Of a stretch of DNA of 64,000 nt, positions 27,897-41,600 are shown piece by piece; the stretch's first letter is position 1; each line of letters opens with the position of its first letter. The DNA is from Legionella brunensis (GTDB lineage Bacteria > Pseudomonadota > Gammaproteobacteria > Legionellales > Legionellaceae): the NCBI RefSeq assembly GCF_001467025.1, contig NZ_LNXV01000008.1:1-64000 (forward strand), read 5' to 3'. A model generated the notes under the pieces. It was not told the origin of the DNA. It made no database searches and was given only the letters and a program-made list of their open reading frames with translations. The position numbers and the translations under genes were made by a program.

Positions 27897-28205
27897 TTAC
27901 TTGCGTACAATCAAATTATTTTGTACAGATTTAACACCTGGAACTTTAGAAGCAACATCTCCAGCCGTATCACTTTGGCGGATAGTTTTAACGTAACCAC
28001 TTAACATGACATTACCTTGGTGAGTTTCTACATGAACAGGAACATTAACTAAATTTCTGTTGTTCATCATTGCCTGATTAACTGAGGCAGTAATAGCTTC
28101 GTCAGAATGACGATGAGGGAAAATACTCTCACCTGTAGACATTTGGCAACCTGACATAAAAACAAAACTTATACCAACAAGCAACGTACGATAGTATTTT
28201 CTCAT
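27897..28205 (-). CDS. BON-domain lipoprotein
   Basis: A 102-residue protein with a lipoprotein signal (FMSGC lipobox; acylated Cys at about residue 20) and one BON domain (residues 35-102; VHVETHQGNVMLSGYVKT and the VPGVKSVQNNL ending are typical). BON domains of OsmY/DolP-type proteins bind phospholipid and support envelope integrity under stress. The outer-membrane location is inferred from the lipobox. It is downstream of cbpA/cbpM but separated by about 100 bases with no clear signals. Confidence 0.92.
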   Translation of the reverse strand: MRKYYRTLLVGISFVFMSGCQMSTGESIFPHRHSDEAITASVNQAMMNNRNLVNVPVHVETHQGNVMLSGYVKTIRQSDTAGDVASKVPGVKSVQNNLIVRK

Positions 28206-28307
28206 TATTTCTCCTAGGTTTAATCATATCATTTTGCATGGTTCATTCAGGCTCAACAACTTAGCAGCAATATAGCCAACTTGCAATTTCAGTTCATGAT
28301 TTAGCCA

Positions 28308-28616
28308 CTACAACTTTTGATCAAGAAGCGTTTGCAAATGGTCTATTTGTCGCATTAACTCTAAAGCTAGCCCTGCACCTGCTAAATTTACCCCTAAATC
28401 ACGATTTAAATGCAAGACAGTACGAATGCAGCGAATCGCTTCGCTATCAAACAACCACTCTTCTTTTTCATCCTTTTGAGCACTGACAATCCCTTCATCA
28501 ATAATCTCGAGGATGGTGTCTTTAGAAACCCCCAAAGAATAGGTAACTTCACGTAATGACAAATAAAAAAAATCTTCACACTCTAGGGCTTTTGATTCTT
28601 TATTTTCCTTAGTCAT
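28308..28616 (-). CDS. cbpM: CbpM-type chaperone modulator
   Basis: A 102-residue MerR-like helix-turn-helix protein. CbpM binds the J domain of CbpA and inhibits both its co-chaperone and DNA-binding activity. [20 protein letters not shown] and the [20 protein letters not shown] helix match the family. It overlaps cbpA by eight bases, the standard cbpA-cbpM arrangement. Confidence 0.93.
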   Translation of the reverse strand: MTKENKESKALECEDFFYLSLREVTYSLGVSKDTILEIIDEGIVSAQKDEKEEWLFDSEAIRCIRTVLHLNRDLGVNLAGAGLALELMRQIDHLQTLLDQKL

Positions 28617-29538
28617 TACTTACTCCTAAATTTTCTCGCGGATTAAATTGAATCGTATGCGCAAGCTGTTCATACAATTTATTGGCTTCAACATTATCAA
28701 TTTGAGGAATCACTATCTGTAAAATAATGTATTGATCTCCGGCTGGATTACCCGGCAACCCGCGCCCCTTGAGTCGCATTTGTTTACCAGATTGAGATAG
28801 CTTAGGAATCTTTAAATTGACTGTTCCGCCTAAGGTCGGCACTTTAACCGTAGCACCAAGTGCAGCTTCCCAAGGAGTAATTGGTAGCTGTAGATGAATA
28901 TCCTTTTTGTGCAGATGAAACCAAGGATGATGACTAAAATCAATTTCAATATACAAGTCACCCGCTTGATTCCCAGCTCCCTTACCACCTTGTCCCTTTA
29001 GACGAATTTGTTGTTTATTAACAATCCCTTTCGGAATTTTTACTTTGACTGCACGCATTTCATAATTCACATTACCATGGCGATCAACAACAGGGATCTG
29101 CAATTGTAATATCTTCTCAGCCCCATGATAGCTTTCTTCAAGTGTAATATTAAGCTTTGCATGAATATCCCGACCTTGATCATAAAAAGACGTATGTTCT
29201 TGATGAAAGCGCTCTTTAAAAATACTATTTAAGAAATCCTCAAAACCTGCCATCTCTTCTTGATTAGCATGATAAGAGTGTTGTTGCCTATCTTGAGTAT
29301 TGTAGCCTTGGCCCTGCTCTTTCCAATACTTGCCGTATTGATCATATTTGGCTCGTTTCTCAGGATCTTTTAAAACCTCATAAGCCTCACCTAACTCTTT
29401 AAATTTCGCTTCAGCATTCGCCTCTTTACTCACATCCGGATGGTATTTTCGCGCAAGTTTCCGATAAACACGCTTAATCTCTTCCGCGCTTGCATTACGC
29501 TCAAGCCCCATAATCTGATAATAGTCTTTATATTCCAT
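28609..29538 (-). CDS. cbpA: Curved-DNA-binding DnaJ-like co-chaperone
   Basis: A 309-residue class B J-protein. The J domain (residues 5-70) has the HPD motif at 33-35 for stimulating DnaK. A linker (about 80-125) is followed by two C-terminal beta-sandwich domains binding clients (about 130-300; [14 protein letters not shown] and the late LKGRGLPG motif). There is no zinc-finger domain, as expected for CbpA. It is coupled to cbpM and so probably controlled by it after translation. Confidence 0.94.
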   Translation of the reverse strand: MEYKDYYQIMGLERNASAEEIKRVYRKLARKYHPDVSKEANAEAKFKELGEAYEVLKDPEKRAKYDQYGKYWKEQGQGYNTQDRQQHSYHANQEEMAGFEDFLNSIFKERFHQEHTSFYDQGRDIHAKLNITLEESYHGAEKILQLQIPVVDRHGNVNYEMRAVKVKIPKGIVNKQQIRLKGQGGKGAGNQAGDLYIEIDFSHHPWFHLHKKDIHLQLPITPWEAALGATVKVPTLGGTVNLKIPKLSQSGKQMRLKGRGLPGNPAGDQYIILQIVIPQIDNVEANKLYEQLAHTIQFNPRENLGVSND

Positions 29539-29659
29539 GGGTTATCTACTATGAAATTTATATTCCCTTTGTAACGGTTGCGGCGATAGTTGTCAATTTT
29601 AACTAACTTCTTTCCATGAGAATAATTACAAATGACGAGTTGGTATTAGGTTCGCTTAC

Positions 29660-32600
29660 TCAACTGTTTTTGGTTCTATAGAGATCAGAGCTATCTTCGT
29701 CATTACCCTTAACTGTTTCTTGGAATTGACTTTTAAATGCCCTAAAACTTTCAGCAGTAATTTTTTCCTTTTGTTTGTCCTCTGATGATGCACTATTGAC
29801 GACCTCCCTTGTCTTCTCTTCCCTGATAATCTCATCTTCAACTGGTATTTCTGGGATATCTTCCCTCATTTCCTCGTGCTTTTGCACTGGTATTTCCGGG
29901 GTATCTGCTTTCATTTCTCCTGTTTTTTGCAAAGTAACTTCACTCTGATTGTTGAGTTCATACTCTATATGAGGTTTCCGTTCTTGTACAATCCCAACTT
30001 CTTTTCTCACCAGTGCGAACGCCTCATCAAGAGCTCTACCCGCAGCAGTCTCTTCTTCATCTAAACCATGAAGATTTATAAATTGCTGCTGCATCTCTCT
30101 CTCTACCTCATAAATCTCTGGAGGAATAAAGGTAAGTGTTGCGGAGGAGGAAATATCATGAGCAATTATCATGTCTAGATCAAAATGAGCTTCAATGAAA
30201 TCTGCTGGCTCATCTTCTTCAACTACAACCTGACAATTAGCCAAAAAAGATAGTAACTCTTTGCCCCCAGTTAGCAATTCGTTAAGAGCAGATACTTCAT
30301 CCTGGAGGATTTTTGCCTTTTCATTACTTTGATCTAACTTACTTTGAAGTTCTACTTGTTTTTCTTTCAGTTGATCAAGCTGAGCTTTTTTCTGGATCTT
30401 AGCTTCGGTTATTTGTTTTTGAATATCAAAAGTTTGCCTATCTAACTCTGCCAATGCATCATAGTTCGAAGGAAACATGGAACAAGATATATTGCCCTTC
30501 CCCTCTAGCTGAGCGCTTCGATTTTCGACAGGCTGATAATTATCCAGAATGTTTTGAACTTCCTTACGCCCAGCTAAAAAACTAGCGATTTTTCTAGTTA
30601 GAAAATCAATTTCTCCTTTAGCTGTTCGAACGCTTTGCTTACTAAACGATTGTCGAACAACTACTTTGATCTCCTTGAGAGGAAGAGGGTCTTTTTGATA
30701 GTCCAGAAGTATTGAGGGTACCTCATAATTATGTTTGTCAATTTTATTTTTTACCATCTCTTGAAGGCGTGCAAAGAATTCAACTTGGTCTTCTGTTGGG
30801 GTAGTGAGTACCTCAAGGAATTGTTTTTTAATAATGTTTGTTATGTGATCTTGAATGGTTTGAGTATTCTCTTTTTTAGAACCAGAATTTATGAAATAAT
30901 CTAATCTAGGCATTACTATCGCAGTAAAGTCATTGACATCAATGGCATTGTCATGTGCAAATTTTTCAACTCGGGCGAGTATTTTTTCATAAAAGTCTTC
31001 TAGCGTAAGGTCGCTTCCTCTTGCCTGAAGTATTTCATCCTTAATATTGCCAACAAAGCTCTGCCACTTTTCATTGGGGTTATTCGCTTCATTATCCATC
31101 CATGCCATATAAATATCAAAGAATTGATTTTTTAGAGCCTCTTCCAAGCTTTGTGACCAAACTTTAACGTTTTCATTTTGAGGGTTTCTCTTTCCTTTAG
31201 TCGCTGCGTGCATTGATTCAAATAGAGTAACATTAAGAGCCTTATAATTTATAAAATATTGATATCTTTGATCTACAGCATTGAAAATAGTTTGAATCTC
31301 TGCGTCTAATTCTTGCTCCAATTCAGTAAAAGATAGTGGGGTAGCTTTATTTTGTGTATAAAGCTTATTACAACCATGTGCAATAGCATCGCCTAATTGT
31401 TCAAACTGATTCCCAGAAACTTTAATACCCCATTCATTACTATGTACTCTTGCACTGCAATGTTCCCTTAAATTTTGAGATAATTGCTCTTCATAAATTC
31501 CTCTACAATTTATAAGCCCATTCATGCCGTCATAAAAACCTTTATCTATCTTTGCTCGTGCCTCATTAACGGCTTTTTCCTTTATAGCTTCTAATTCCAT
31601 TATTTGCTGATCAAAATCTTTTATGACTTTTTCCTCTGTTTCCTGAAGTACCCTTAAATCTTCTGTGAGTTCATCTATGTCTTGTTTTACTTCCCCATAG
31701 TCTTTATTAATTACTTCCATAACTTTCTTAAGTTTTGGCTTACCAGATTCATTTGAAATTCTTTGGCTTAATTTATCTGAAATAAACACTTCGACTCGTG
31801 CATTACCCTTTTCTACTGAAATAGTCAGACCTTCTTTTTTATTATGGCCCCCAATACTAGTTTCTGTTTTTTCAATACGTAGTAACATATCTTGGAGTTT
31901 TTCACCACGAAAACCCCATCGAGATAATTCGAAAACAGGAGCATTACCAAAAGAACTATGTTCAGTGGTTGCATAATGTATGCTCAATGAGGGATGTAAT
32001 TGCTCTTGCGTGTACATTTCATCCAAAGAGCCAGCTATAGAATCCATATCCGCTCCAGACACTTTGTATCTATACGAAGCAAAATTCAATTTTTTCAAAA
32101 GAGGATCTTTTAAAGAGGTGATAGGAGAACCCATTACAGGTGCAATGGCATTTGAAATTTTAAATCGTACATCGTATAAGCTCCAAGGAGCAACGGGTGT
32201 CCCTTTAAATGCATTGGCCTCATCTTGGCTAATTAAAATGATTTTTGGCTCACCCTCTTCTCTTGCTAGAAAATAACGGATAGGAGGAGGAACAGGTTTT
32301 GCGTAACTTAGCTCTAACTCTTCATCCAGTACATAGGCTGGACTACATCTCACTGAGTCATCTTCATGAAACAAATGATGCATATAAGTTGTTTGTGCTG
32401 CTTTAGGCAATTCATCGAGCGCTGAGGATCCAGATAAATAGCCCAAAGAAACGGGGGCATGAGGTATATCATGTTTTCTTAGTTTTGCCTTAACGACAAC
32501 TTCTTCCTTAGCTACTTCAGAAAATGAATGAGTTTGGGCCTGACTTTGGCTTTGTGATTGACTTTCTGACTGACTTTCAGTTTCAGAATGTGCTTCAGAC

Positions 32601-35600
32601 AAAGCATTACTTGCTGATGGAATGGTAAATACATTGCTTAATTGGGCTTCACGTTTTTTTATGATTCTTTGTTCTAAATCATAATAGGCTTTTTTATCAC
32701 TTTCTTCGACAGGAGCTAATCCCATTTCCTCTCTTGTCTGTCTAACTATATTAAAAATAGCAATCATTCGTTTATCGAATGACTCCTTCAAATCGTTAAC
32801 AAAATCTTGTTTTCTGACTTCTCCATAGACATTACCATATTTAGCTCGCAAATCATTAACACTGTTTGAAACCAAAGGTGAAATACTATTGAGTTGTTTG
32901 ATGCATTCAGTGAATGCTTTGATTTGTTTTTCAGTTAAATCAGAGTCAGACATTAGCTTGGTAATTTCTGCTTGTTGTTGCAAGATGGCATTTTTTACGA
33001 CCGCATCTAATTCGGCACTTAATAGAGAAGCATGATTTAAATTATTTTCTAATTCTTTTTGTCTTAACCAAAGCCCAATATCATTACCTGTAAGAATATG
33101 ATCTGTAGTTAACTTCAAATCACTAATAATTTTTTCTCGCACACTATCGGGAACTGCTACAGAGAATGATTGACCTAATGGTTTTTCAACAATTTTTCTC
33201 ATTCTCATAATGGCTTGTTTGTAGTCATTATTCGTTACCGTGAAATTTAAAGTTAGAACAGCATGAGCTCCATCCATCTGTTTAATATCAGCACCGCGTG
33301 AATGGCTCTGATCATAATAAGTGAAATAACTGCCTTTTCGATCGGACTCAGCCACCATTGCTGCAGTCAAATCAACGACTTTTTCCTTATTTTGGGAGTC
33401 TAGGACCAAAAGTTTTTTCATATTGGTCACATCATCGTAGAAAATAACTCCTTTTAGTGGGCTGCCCTGACTCTTTAATTGCAGGGCAATCTCTTTTGCA
33501 ACCGCACGATTGGAGACCTTACATAGGCCGCCCACATCAATGAGTGTTCTTGTATTGGATGAAAAAGAGGCGGTTAATTGTTTAATTATAGTCGTTGTAT
33601 AATCTTCACCTTTTTCACTAAAACTTGTGGTATCTAATGGGACTGTTTTTTGACAATTTGCTCTTCCCATAATACCCAAGGTCATATTACCGTCTGCAGC
33701 AGGATCAAGCATGTTCTCTCTAAAATAGGAAGAGGTATCACCTGCGGTACCTGAAAATCCAATCACTACATCACGTGTCGTTCCTTGCTCATATCGATTA
33801 CTATTGGCTTTTCCGGCATCAAATTTTATTTGCTCCTGGATAATCGTACGCGCTAACATTTTTCTAAACGCGTTTGGTGGTATTTCTCCTTTTTTTATCC
33901 GTGTATTTAGCTCTACAAAGTATTGTTCTCTCGCAGCACCCCTGATAATGGGATCTTCTATTTCCGCTAAGGTTTTTATATCGTTAAATAGAATAGTAAA
34001 TTCTGGAGAAATGCGTTCTCCAGAAGGTTCCAAAAACGGAGCCTCACCCAAACCGCTTCTAAAAGAGTCGATTAGAAACTCCAAATGAGGTACCTCATTT
34101 AATTCAGTTCTAGGGTCAAGATAATATAAAAACGTAGTAATTGCGCTAACTTCTGGATTATCGAATCTTGAGCCTTTGGGCTTTGGTGTGTTTGCAGCAG
34201 AATAAGGGACAGCAATTAATAATGGCTTATTGGATTGAGAATCCCCTCCTGTTTTAAGCGCATCACGATCATATAACTTAGACCCATCACTCGCATTTTG
34301 AAACCATACACCAAAGTCAGTGCCTGGTTCTTTTTCAGTAAATATACTAAGCATTGCTGGATCAGTCAGAATAGCACGCATTAAATAAACTTCAGTGCTA
34401 TTAGAAGGTGTTACTGAATCAGGTTGTTTTACTTGTAATGAAGTAATATAGTTAAAGATACTCTTGTCTGCATCTATAATGTTAAAGCGTTCCAGTAATA
34501 TCTTAGCTAAATTACCTGCAGTTTTGTCCTCTGTCGCACCTATTGTTTGGGTAATCAGTTCTAAAGGATAAATTTCAGCAGTATCAAGAGAAATTTTTTC
34601 TCCAGAAGTATAATTTACCTCTGTTGTGGCAGTATCTTGAGTTGCATCTAATTCATCAAAAATTGAGATTGTTTCTAATGAACGAATCTCATTAAGTAAC
34701 GAGATGCATTCCATCAATTCCTTTTTTTGTAATGGCTCATTAGCTAGTTTAGGCAACATATCTAGGAAAATCTTAAGTTGGCACTCTAGAGAGTTGCGGA
34801 CACTGGGCGCTTGCACCAATACTTCTCGGTTTTCTGTGATCCGCTGATATAAAGAGAGTCTTTTCTTTAAGTCTGCCTTAGCGTCCTGTAATGATTTTAA
34901 TCGAGGACTATTAGTACCCATATTAGACTCTGGATCAGTCTCAATTCGATAGCGATGGAAATCATCTTTTACAGCACGACTACCTAGTATATTCCCTAGA
35001 GCTAAGGACATATCTGATGTATTGCTCTCAAGAGCTGATTTTGGCACTATGAATCGAACCAGTTTTTCTCCCGTCTTATACAGTGCAACCAACGGTAATA
35101 AAGAAGTCTTACCAAATCCCATCCTTGCTTGAGCCGCATCAATTTTATCGGGATCTGTCTCATCATCAAGTAATAACCCTCGAAAAATATTGACTTGACG
35201 TGCATTACAGCGATGACCAAATTCAGATTCAAACAGTAAAAATGCCCTCTGCATTTTTCGTTCTTGCTCAGCCTGTAGCAAATCTTGCCCGGTTAAATCT
35301 TTACCTGAATAAAGTTCTGAATCCAATAACTTTTCTAGCGGATAGTTCCTTCTAATATGTAACATGGAAATGGCTTTAGCATCCTGCCCCATTTGGAACG
35401 TATTTTTCACATCATTTAAGTGATCCAACTCCGTCTTGTAATACAATAAGCGAGTCATGGCATTATTCAGTATAATCTCAAACCTTGCCCTCTTATCCTC
35501 AGGAAAATGAGAAAGAATCCTACTGTAGTCATTTAGGAGATAAGCTGAATTAAGCTCTGTCAAGGAAATTTCAGTGGAAGATTCGGCTAATATGGATTTG

Positions 35601-38600
35601 ATTTTATCCAAAGCCTGTAGAGACTCTATGTTACATTTCTCTTGGGCTTGGGTGAGCTTCTCGATTAACTCCCCTTTCTTCCTTTCTAAATCCTCTTTTT
35701 TATCTGCTTTTATTGAATAGGTTCCGCCATTAACAGCAGTCTGATACAAGAATGTTTCCAATCTATCAGAGATAGTGCGTATCTGATTTTCTCTAAAACC
35801 TATTTCTGTGAGGTAACTTGCTATTTTTGAAGAGGAATAAAACTCGCTGGGGTGTCCTGCTAACTGGTATTTGTCCATACCCTTTACAGTACCAATCCAA
35901 CCCTCTTTTTGCATTAAGTCAAATAATTCAGAAACATGTATTTCAGTTAAACCTTCTACTCCTGGATGATCAAGAGTTACACTAAATAATTTTTCGAGAG
36001 TGCCTGTATGAAACAATCCATAATTTTCATAATAATAACCATCTTCCTGAGCTTGAACAGAGTCGCCAAATTTTTCTAAACCACGCAAACGTTGTTCAAG
36101 TTCGAGCTGCTGCTCATCGATAAGTGATTGCGGGTCTTTATATAGATTAAATTGGACTAATGCACGCGCCCCTAATGATTCAATGGGCATGTAGGTGGTT
36201 CTTGTGTTGATACTTACGGGTTTTTTCTCACCCGTCGAAACAGTAGCTATCGGTTTTGTGAATAGTTGTTGTAGTTTTTCATCGGTAGCAAATTCAGAGT
36301 GTATTGAACGCCACAGTTCTGAAAAATTATCTAATGGAAGTTGTCCAAACAATTCATTTACTTTATTTACCTCGTCAGTGAACTCTTTTAATAATTCATT
36401 ATGAGATTTCCTATCCCATACTTTTATTTTACCTGTTACACAAGCTTCTCTTTCTAACAAATGATGTTGGAGTTCAGTACCCATTAGCATAATTAGTGCA
36501 AACCTATCCTCCATCGTCAATGGCTGTTTTTCTTTATATTGAGTCTTGAGAGTTCTTAAATCTTCTAATTCACTAGATTTTAATGGTAATTTAGGAACAT
36601 TTTTACCTAACAACTGGATCAAAAGTGGAGTTTTATCAGGGATTAATCCAACATGAAGAATACTTTGAAAGTCCTGAGGTTCTAATACTCCCTCTTTACT
36701 CGTATAAACTCGCAGATAATTTGCTACTTCGTAAGCCTTTTTAAGTGTTTTCTTTTCTTGTAAATAATGTTCTTTAGCCTGCTCGTAATTAGACGCTAAT
36801 TTCCTATTTTTCCCACCATCTCTAAAAGCAGTATAAGCTTTTTGCATCTCTTTTCTTGACTGCAGATGTGCTTCTTCTAATGCTTTAATTTGTTTTGAGT
36901 CAGCAACAAAAACAAAATATTCTGGAGAAGTGATCACTTGAATTCTGGATTCACAATCCTTAATCTTTTTTTCAATTTTATTTTTAGCTTGTTGACTAAG
37001 CAAATCAGATTGGGTTACTGAAGCAAGATCGTTTTGTAATTTGGCTATTTCTTTATTCAATAACCTAACTTCTTCTGCTTCTGAACTTGTTAATTCCTTT
37101 TCAGTGTAGACACTTCCTTCCTCCGTCACTTTAAGATGTCTTCTTGAAGTTCTTTCGGTAAGGTCATCGGCAATAAAGTAGCCATTTGCTTTTTCGTGAA
37201 TCAAATATTTGGCAATTGATGGGATATAGACCGTATTCTCATTAACACTTATTATTTCATCAGCAGGGAAAACTTTAGATAGTTCATTAATAACTGGGGA
37301 GTCTTTAGTATTGTCTAAAGTGATAGGAACTTTATTACCATGATGATCAAGGAGGGTGCCACTCCATAACTCATCCTGTCTAGATAATTTTAGAATCGGT
37401 GCAAAGTCAGAATTATAAGCGTGTAGTGTTCCTTTAGAATCTATAAAGAAATGCTCTGCTTTAATTCTTCTTAAGGCGACAGGGACTGATTCCATTTTAT
37501 CCGGTGGTATATATTGAAGTATTTCAGAAGTATCATCTAATGTTCGTAATTCTCTTTGGATTACAATAGACCCATCTGCTAGCGGAGTGAGTGAGGCTTT
37601 AATCTGATCATCTTCCACATAGACATAGCCCCCACTCAGAGGATTAAAAGGAAGATCTTGAAGCCCTAATTCTTGTAATGCTATATATGATTGAATATAA
37701 GCAGGAATCCCTCCGAATTTACTATTACCCAAGTAAATAACGCCATGTAACACATCGAGACTCTTATTGCCTCCCAAATTGATAAAGCCAGGAATATCTA
37801 ACGAAGATGCTGAAGTAACATTGACCTTTCGCCCGTCAAATTTTTTATCTTGGGCATACTCATTAAAAATTTTGTTAAATAGAGCAATTCTTTTATCTAT
37901 ATTTAAATTACTGGAAAATTCAATTAAATTTTCTCGTAGTTTGCTCATATTAGATTGAACTAAAGACATCTCTCTAGTATATTCAAAATTTTCATTAAGG
38001 TTAGAAATTATGTCTTCAGATGCCTGTCCCAAGAGCAGCTGATAAGCTAAATTAGAGCATATTAATTTTGCATATAGTCCATCTAATTCAGCTTTATCTA
38101 TTGGTTTTTTATTTAGATTACGCTCAATCTTTAAGGCAATTGTATTAATTTCTTTGGCAAATCCGAATAGTCTATCCACACCATCTGTACTTGAAGTATC
38201 TGTCAAAGAGGAAATAAATGACTCTGTCTCTATTGTAGAAGTCCCCTCCTCAGTTCCGATGTTTTCTGTAAATTTAGAGTCCATGTTGGAGCACTTGATT
38301 AAAACTTCTTCGATAAAGACTTTATGAGGAGTTTTAAGTTTACATCCGTCACTATTATCAAATTTCAATCCTTTTAAGAAATCCAACAGTTCATGTTTTT
38401 CTACATCTGTACCATGTTGAAAAGCATCTAACAAAGCTCTAGTAAAGAGTTCTCGGCCTTGAGTACTATTAATACCATCAGCAGAAAGAAGGAATTTTGA
38501 CTTGGAATAGTAGGCAAGAAATTGATGAGCCAACAAAGCATCACCATTACGCATACTTAAACAATCAGCCACTTTACGCAGTTCACTATTAACTTCTTTT

Positions 38601-41600
38601 TCAGCGCCATAAGCGGCTAAGGCGATTTGTAATCCTTTTTGACCTTCATAGATTCCTTCCAGACTGACAGGAGATTCATGGAGAGCAGTATCCACTTCCT
38701 TTAATAAAGAAATATCTTCAGGTATAGTTCCTCCTGGGGATAGCATGGCAATTTTTCTTGACATCGCCTCATCAGGAGGAATGATCAATTTTTCCCATTG
38801 TTTTATTGTAGAATAAAATGCTGAATTTACCTTTGTCTTTTGAGACTCATCTGCAGCAATTTGTGATAAATTCAATTTTATTAAAGTTATTAAAATTTGC
38901 GCTCGTTGATTATTCTCTAATTTCAAGAATGAATCATTAATATATCCGTCCTCGCCTCTATATCTATCAATCACTGTATTGGCTATTTCGGTTACCAAAG
39001 ATGCCGGCGGAGCGTAGGATAAATCAAAGATCTTAGAAACAGATAAATAACAAAATTCAGTAATACGTTGACTTTTATTTTCTAAACTATTATGTGCCTT
39101 CAATCGATGAAGAAAACTTGTAACTTTTGTAAAGTACGTAAAACATTGTTCTTTAGATCCACCTTCAGGAGTAGGTATTGGATTTTCTCGTAAAAATTTT
39201 AAGGTACTTTCATCTAGCGCATCCCTTGCTGATTGCGATAAATAGGTAACAGCAGGAGCCTCGAACACTTTTTCTTTTAAGGTAGGATCCTGTGTAGTCA
39301 CTAGCTCCTTATTTGTTAACCTAATTGGAGTTACATAAGGAGTATCTTCTTTAAGCACAGTATTCTCAGATCCCATTGCTTTTATAAATCTTTTTAAAAT
39401 GCCAGCAGCCCTTTGTTTACGTTTATTAATAAAAACTATTTCAGGCTCACTAATTGGTCTCCACATTTTTTCGATCTGATCTTTATTAAGATCTATAGGA
39501 TATCCTGCCTCTTTGAGTGCTGCATACTTAATATTAGCCTTTTGTTCTATAAAGTGGTGAAAGGCTTGATTAATAGCAGTTGGATCCGCTTCATTTTTCT
39601 TTTGAAGAGCGTATAAGTGCCCTTGGCTTTCATGTTTTAACCATATATCAAACATCCCCCTAACCCATTTCTCTTTAATTTCTTCAGGGATAACTCTTTT
39701 GCTTATTGCTTGTGAATGGTTATCAATATTTATATATTCATCATTTGCACTTTTTAGTGAGTCAATAGTTCCTACTTCAATAATATTCGTATTTAATATA
39801 ACTTTTTGTTCTACAATCCCACAAACTTCTGCTCTAAGCTTTTGATTTAAATTTTGGATCTCATGAAATACTGAGCCTTCTAGGAAACTTCCTTTTTTGA
39901 AAAATTCTGCCCGCTCTACAGCAGATTGCCTATACATCTGTCTGTTTCTATCTTTCTCTGTTCCCATTCTTCCGGCAGACAGTTCATCTAATATTCTATA
40001 TTCCGCATTAGTTGCTAGATGATTAGCAATTACTTTTTTTCGATATTGATTAACATGAATAAGTCGGTCATTTTCTTGTTCAACATCATCAATTTCAAAA
40101 GTTTTTATTGTTTTTTCTAACTGCTGATTGACATTTTCAAGATCAGCAGCAGCCGCTGTAAATGCATGACTTACTGCGTTAACAGTTTGTAGGTCAGCAT
40201 CATTAGCTTTTAATCTTTCAATTATATTTTTTGTTTTAGCTATTTTATTCGCTGGTGAACCCTTTACTTCTTTGTTTGCTTCAAGACTCTGAATTTTGAC
40301 AGCAACAGAACGTTGCAAACGTTCAAGTTCATCCTGCTCTTCCTTCAATAACTCTAGACGAAGTTCTAAATTTTTTAATTTCACTGATTTTTTTCTGTTA
40401 CCAAGGATTTGTTGTTCCTTAGTCATTTCATAAGTAACCGAATCAATATTTTGTTTGCATTGCTCCAACATAATGCTCAACTTATCTTTGCTTTCAGAGA
40501 GTCTGTTGATAGTTGATGTTAGAGAATTCATTGAATGTTCTACATATCCTTCAAGTTTATCGACAAAAGCTTGACGTTGTGCAGGGTATACTTTTGCAGC
40601 ATACATATTTTCAATTTCTGGTGACACATTACGTATATAATCTAACAATCCAATGACTTTAGGATTAGTTAACGATTCTTTATTTTTTAAAACAAGCTTA
40701 AAGAACGTTGGTAGATCGATTTCCTTCCGTTTATTACCAACGTTAATTTCTACTCTAATCTCTTCTTTTCTTGTAAAACCTTCGGTAAAGCTAACAATAT
40801 TTGCTTTTTCCAAATCATTAAGTTTTACTTTCCCAGAGACTTGGCGATAGCTTGCATAAGATAAACGCTCACTTGATGATTGGATGTATCGCTCATTAAC
40901 ACTTAGTTTTTTTATTTGATGATTGATTAACTGAAATATGGCTTTCCATGATTGAGCTGTTGCATATTCGGAGAGTTTTTCTAACGCCTTAGGAACAATT
41001 TTCCCATCTTCATTTGTTTTTAATGGCATCCCCCCTGCATCCCAGTTAAATATGGAATCTTGACTATACACAGCAGGCGAAAAAATTTCTTCAATTTCTT
41101 TTTGTCGATTTCCTTTCTTTAGATATAAATAATATGATTTTGCATGGCTTGCAATTTTTTCATCTATGCGCTTTATTGCTAAGTTATTATCACTTTTGTC
41201 AACTGTAGCGAGTTTCTCCTTAGCAGCAAATAATGCTTGAAAAAATTTTTGATAATACTCTTTAGAGGGCGGTTCTTTCACCTCACATAAGCGCATGGAT
41301 ACTTCTTGCAATTCAGATGGGGAAAGATATTCAGGCTCAATATTTTTTAGCATAGTAGTATATTCGACACTAACAAAGCTGGATTCCCCTGGTTTTCCAC
41401 ATGCATCTTGGAGTAGACCTTTTCTTTGTTCAAGCAACATGGCTAATCTAAGTTTTTTATAAGTTGGCTTACCCAGTTCGTACAGTTCGCATGACTGAGC
41501 TTTTTTGGCAAAACAGTTTTCTGTATTTTGTGGACGTTGTAATATATCCTCAAATTTTGGGGGGGCATCAGGAGAAGCAATGGAGCCAAAATGTTCCATA

